Origin: JBFMFE01 sp040752295
Lineage (GTDB): Bacteria; UBP15; UBA6099; JBFMBQ01
Assembly (NCBI GenBank): GCA_040752295.1
Contig: JBFMFE010000108.1
Coordinates: forward strand, 1 to 8,375
DNA: 8,375 bases
Direction of reading: 5' to 3'
Part shown: positions 6,589 through 8,375 of the stretch, piece by piece
Numbering within the stretch: position 1 is the first letter of the stretch
Layout: every line of letters begins with the position of its first letter
Notes under the pieces: model-generated
Databases searched by the model: none
Told to the model about the DNA's origin: nothing
Seen by the model: the letters and a program-made list of their open reading frames with translations, nothing else
Position numbers and translations under genes: made by a program

Positions 6589-6739
6589 CGCCCCCACCTG
6601 CGTGGTCAGACTCTATGCCCGGACGTTCAAGCAGATCGTCTCAAAGGAGATTGACGGCATGACGGCGATGAACAGCGGGCTTATGCAGGTGGAAGGGAAC
6701 GAGGCAGACGTCGCCATGCTCGCTGAGGTCATGGGGTGA
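6506..6739 (+). pseudogene. Frameshifted C-terminal part of the ligase's SCP2 domain
   Basis: This 77-residue open frame, one base ahead of the ligase frame, reads YSVSGPGGGTWTMDVGDGKM followed by an SCP2-like middle and a final helix ending EADVAMLAEVMG. It supplies the strands and C-terminal helices missing from the SCP2 domain begun in the ligase frame at about residues 525-549. Skipping one base (for example G6505) joins them as WRTDT-YSVSG, giving one continuous SCP2 domain. A GTG at 6512 could be a start, but no ribosome binding site precedes it and it would begin in the middle of the domain. It is therefore best read as the broken end of a ligase-SCP2 fusion, whether by mutation, assembly or read error, or programmed shift. 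Its stop overlaps the end of the opposite-strand dinB by 11 bp. Confidence 0.75.
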
Positions 6740-8027
6740 GCGCGCGGCTCGCCGGGGCGCGGCGCGCCGGCTGGCTCCCCCACCCCGACGCCTTCACCTC
6801 TTCCCCTCCCCTCTTTTCTCTCTTCGTGAGGAAAAACCCCACCTTCTTCCTCAGCCCCGGTGCACCGGCATACAGCGCCGCGAAGCCGATCGCCTCCTCG
6901 CCGTAGCGGTCCCTGATGCGGTCCATCACGCCCAGCACCTTCTCCTCCGCCAGGACGTCCTCCACGAGCGAGAGCTGAACGCGGGAGGCGGGGGCGAGGT
7001 TCGAGACGCTCACCCCGACGAGCCTGATCTTCGCCCCCGGCGCGTTGAGGGCGAGCAGTTCCATCGCCGCGGCGTGAATCTCCCGCGGCGCGCACGTTGG
7101 ACGCGGCAGCGTCCTCGACCTCGTGAAGGTGATGAAATCCTCCGTCCTCACGACCAGCGTCACCGTTCTGCCCGCGTAACCGTTCCTGCGCAGCCTCCTC
7201 GCCACGCGGTCCGAGAGCCAGAAGAGATGCCATCCGAGAAGCCGCGCGTCGCCGGTGTCGCGGGGCAGAGTGTAACTGTGCCCCATGGACTTCACCGGGC
7301 CCGGCGCGCCGGGGTTCACGGGGTCGTCGTCGTCGCCGTTCGCCAGGCGGTGGAGGTATTCGCCGTACACCCCGAGGCGGCGCCTCAGGCTCTCGGGGGA
7401 GCGGCGCGCGAGGTCGCCGATGGTGTGGATTCCCATCCTGTTCAGCCGCGCCTTCAGCCTCCCGCCCACCCCCACCAGCTCCTCCACGGGCAGGTTCCAC
7501 ATGATGCGGGGCAGTTCGCCGGGGTGAATCCGGAACAGCCCGTCGGGCTTGCGCCAGTTGCACGCCATCTTGGCGGCGAGCTTGCCGGGACCGATCCCGA
7601 TGGAACAGGTCAGCCCGAGTTCCTCGCGGATTCTCTCCTTGAGCCTCGCGGCGAGCGCCTCCGGGTCGCCGGCGCCGGGGACGCGCGTGACGTCCAGAAA
7701 CGCCTCGTCTATGGAGTACACTTCCACCCTGTCGGTGAACTCCCCGCAGATGTCCGCAATGCGGCGGCAGTACTCGATGTACTTGTTCTGGTCGCCCTCG
7801 ACGATCACGGCGTCGGGGCACAGGGCGAGAGCCTCCCGGGAAGACATTCCGGAGGCGACGCCGAAGGCTTTCGCCTCGTAGGAGGCGGCGGTGACGACCG
7901 TGCGCGCGCCGGGCGCGCCCCCCACCAGCACGGGCTTCCCCCTGAGGGCGGGCGCGCACCTCTGCTCCACCTGGGCGAAAAAGGCGTTCATGTCCACCAG
8001 CATGATGACCCTTTCCACCGGCGTCAT
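6729..8027 (-). CDS. dinB: DinB-type Y-family translesion DNA polymerase (Pol IV)
   Basis: This 432-aa protein is an error-prone Y-family polymerase that copies past damaged template bases. The palm carries DMNAFFAQVEQ with catalytic D12 and steric-gate position F17, and YSIDEAFLDVT with D107 and E108. SIGIGPGKLAAKMA (142-155) matches the family SxGIxxNKxLAKxA, with Gly in place of the usual Asn. A helix-hairpin-helix thumb (about 181-207, LVGVGGRLKARLNRMGIHTIGDLA) and a little-finger domain follow. QLSLV (351-355) is a beta-clamp-binding type motif, followed by MDRIRDRYGEEAI as in many DinB tails, then a ~40-residue basic extension. The start at 8027 is chosen because its ATG overlaps the upstream gene's stop as ATGA, implying translational coupling, with GGAGG immediately before. 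An internal ATG at 8003 is an alternative. Expression should be controlled by the SOS-type promoter upstream of the first gene. Confidence 0.94.
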   Translation of the reverse strand: MTPVERVIMLVDMNAFFAQVEQRCAPALRGKPVLVGGAPGARTVVTAASYEAKAFGVASGMSSREALALCPDAVIVEGDQNKYIEYCRRIADICGEFTDRVEVYSIDEAFLDVTRVPGAGDPEALAARLKERIREELGLTCSIGIGPGKLAAKMACNWRKPDGLFRIHPGELPRIMWNLPVEELVGVGGRLKARLNRMGIHTIGDLARRSPESLRRRLGVYGEYLHRLANGDDDDPVNPGAPGPVKSMGHSYTLPRDTGDARLLGWHLFWLSDRVARRLRRNGYAGRTVTLVVRTEDFITFTRSRTLPRPTCAPREIHAAAMELLALNAPGAKIRLVGVSVSNLAPASRVQLSLVEDVLAEEKVLGVMDRIRDRYGEEAIGFAALYAGAPGLRKKVGFFLTKREKRGGEEVKASGWGSQPARRAPASRALTP

Positions 8028-8278
8028 CCCTCCAGCCCCCTCTTCTCCAGCACCCACCGCATCCCGGCGGGGCGGAAGGATATCTCGTAGAAGGAACCCG
8101 TGTTGGCGACGACCGAGAAATGGCGGTTTCTGTGGGCGCCTTCCCGTACGCTCCACGCGGAGGTGACGCGCCCGACCACGTAGGTGCGCCCCTCCCACCT
8201 GAAGCGGAGGGGGACGAGCCTTCCACCCTCGAACCTGGCGAGGACGGCGACTTCCTCACCGACGGTTTCCACGACCAT
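8024..8278 (-). CDS. Small protein encoded upstream of and overlapping dinB; possible DUF6504-like
   Basis: This 84-aa protein has no signal peptide or membrane segment. It looks like a compact all-beta domain, with a PLRFRWEGRTYVVGRVTSAW core, then HFSVVANTGSFYEISF and a GMRWVLEKRG end. The pattern 'P-x-x-F-x-W-x-G-x-x-Y-x-V-x-x-V-x-x-x-W' recalls small DUF6504-type proteins found beside Y-family polymerases; that match is from memory and uncertain. Its TGA overlaps the dinB ATG (8027-8024), so the two should be co-translated. It is the first gene after a LexA-type promoter and is therefore likely damage-inducible. The predicted mRNA start lies 1-3 nt before this ATG, and no Shine-Dalgarno sequence fits in the leader, so translation is probably leaderless. 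A role as a polymerase partner or regulator is inference from position only. Confidence 0.72.
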   Translation of the reverse strand: MVVETVGEEVAVLARFEGGRLVPLRFRWEGRTYVVGRVTSAWSVREGAHRNRHFSVVANTGSFYEISFRPAGMRWVLEKRGLEG

Positions 8279-8286
8279 GCGCCGGT

Positions 8287-8315
8287 ATTATACTGTACTT
8301 AAGTACAGTAGTCAA
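8287..8315 (-). promoter_or_regulatory. Near-consensus sigma-70 promoter of the dinB operon
   Basis: On the minus strand TTGACT (8315-8310) and TATAAT (8292-8287) are separated by exactly 17 nt. Transcription should begin at about 8281-8279, directly before the ATG at 8278. This is one of the strongest promoters readable in the window and its spacer is filled by a palindromic operator, as expected for a strong but repressed SOS gene. Confidence 0.88.
8291..8310. promoter_or_regulatory. LexA-type SOS operator (perfect 20-bp palindrome)
   Basis: TACTGTACTTAAGTACAGTA is a perfect palindrome of the form CTGT-N8-ACAG, like the proteobacterial LexA consensus TACTGTATATATATACAGTA. It overlaps the last base of the -35 box and two bases of the -10 box, so bound repressor would block RNA polymerase. 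The inner GTAC-N4-GTAC also resembles other LexA box classes, so the exact LexA type of the host is open. Position upstream of a translesion polymerase supports SOS control. Confidence 0.88.
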
Positions 8316-8375
8316 GGGCTTTCAACACAATTGCTGCGCAATCGCCGTCCCCGGCGCGTCCGGCGGTATCTGTTC

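Noticed and set aside
6751..6771. GC-rich inverted repeat GCCGG/CCGGC just after the ligase-SCP2 stop
   Set aside because: Only a 5-bp stem, no T tract, and it lies in dinB coding sequence; expected by chance at this GC content.
7074..8090. 338-aa plus-strand frame opposite dinB
   Set aside because: Antisense shadow rich in Arg, Pro and Ala without domain features.
6613..8259. 548-aa minus-strand frame overlapping dinB
   Set aside because: Arg/Gly-rich shadow of dinB; the other frame has all Y-family polymerase motifs.

Overview
The window is about 8.4 kb of GC-rich bacterial DNA with long coding runs and short gaps. It probably comes from a diderm, Gram-negative-type bacterium. The evidence is a PilT-family type IV pilus ATPase and a perfect CTGT-N8-ACAG palindrome of the proteobacterial LexA form placed in a near-consensus sigma-70 promoter. 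I cannot name the lineage; the gene mix would suit one of many metagenome-derived phyla.

Layout, left to right. A RuvX/YqgF protein (2-448, +) starts at the window edge. After a candidate promoter comes a complete, apparently cytoplasmic glycoside hydrolase family 2 enzyme (551-2725, +). Next is an AT-richer stretch of about 215 bp that looks like a small non-autonomous insertion: a 12-bp direct repeat flanks it, its ends are inverted repeats, and it contains a stem-loop built from repeated heptamers. A PilT-like ATPase follows (2983-4131, +), then a stand-alone SCP2 lipid-binding domain protein (4284-4682, +). An acyl-CoA-synthetase-type AMP-forming ligase comes next (4858-6588, +). It runs into a C-terminal SCP2 domain that is now split by a frameshift near 6505 (second part 6506-6739).

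The right end is on the minus strand. It is a two-gene SOS-type unit: an 84-aa protein (8278-8024) overlaps by ATGA a DinB/Pol IV-type Y-family polymerase (8027-6729). Its promoter (8315-8287) holds a perfect 20-bp palindrome in the 17-bp spacer. The predicted transcription start is almost on the ATG, so the mRNA is probably leaderless.

Three themes stand out. The lipid pair consists of an SCP2 protein followed by a ligase-SCP2 fusion and suggests acyl/lipid substrate handling. The polymerase operon is a compact damage-inducible translesion unit. The intergenic repeats at 2715-2952 and 4705-4744 look like dispersed genomic elements. I found no CRISPR array, tRNA, rRNA or phage genes. The last 60 bases (8316-8375) hold only a 5-bp hairpin (8330-8342) and no gene I can support.
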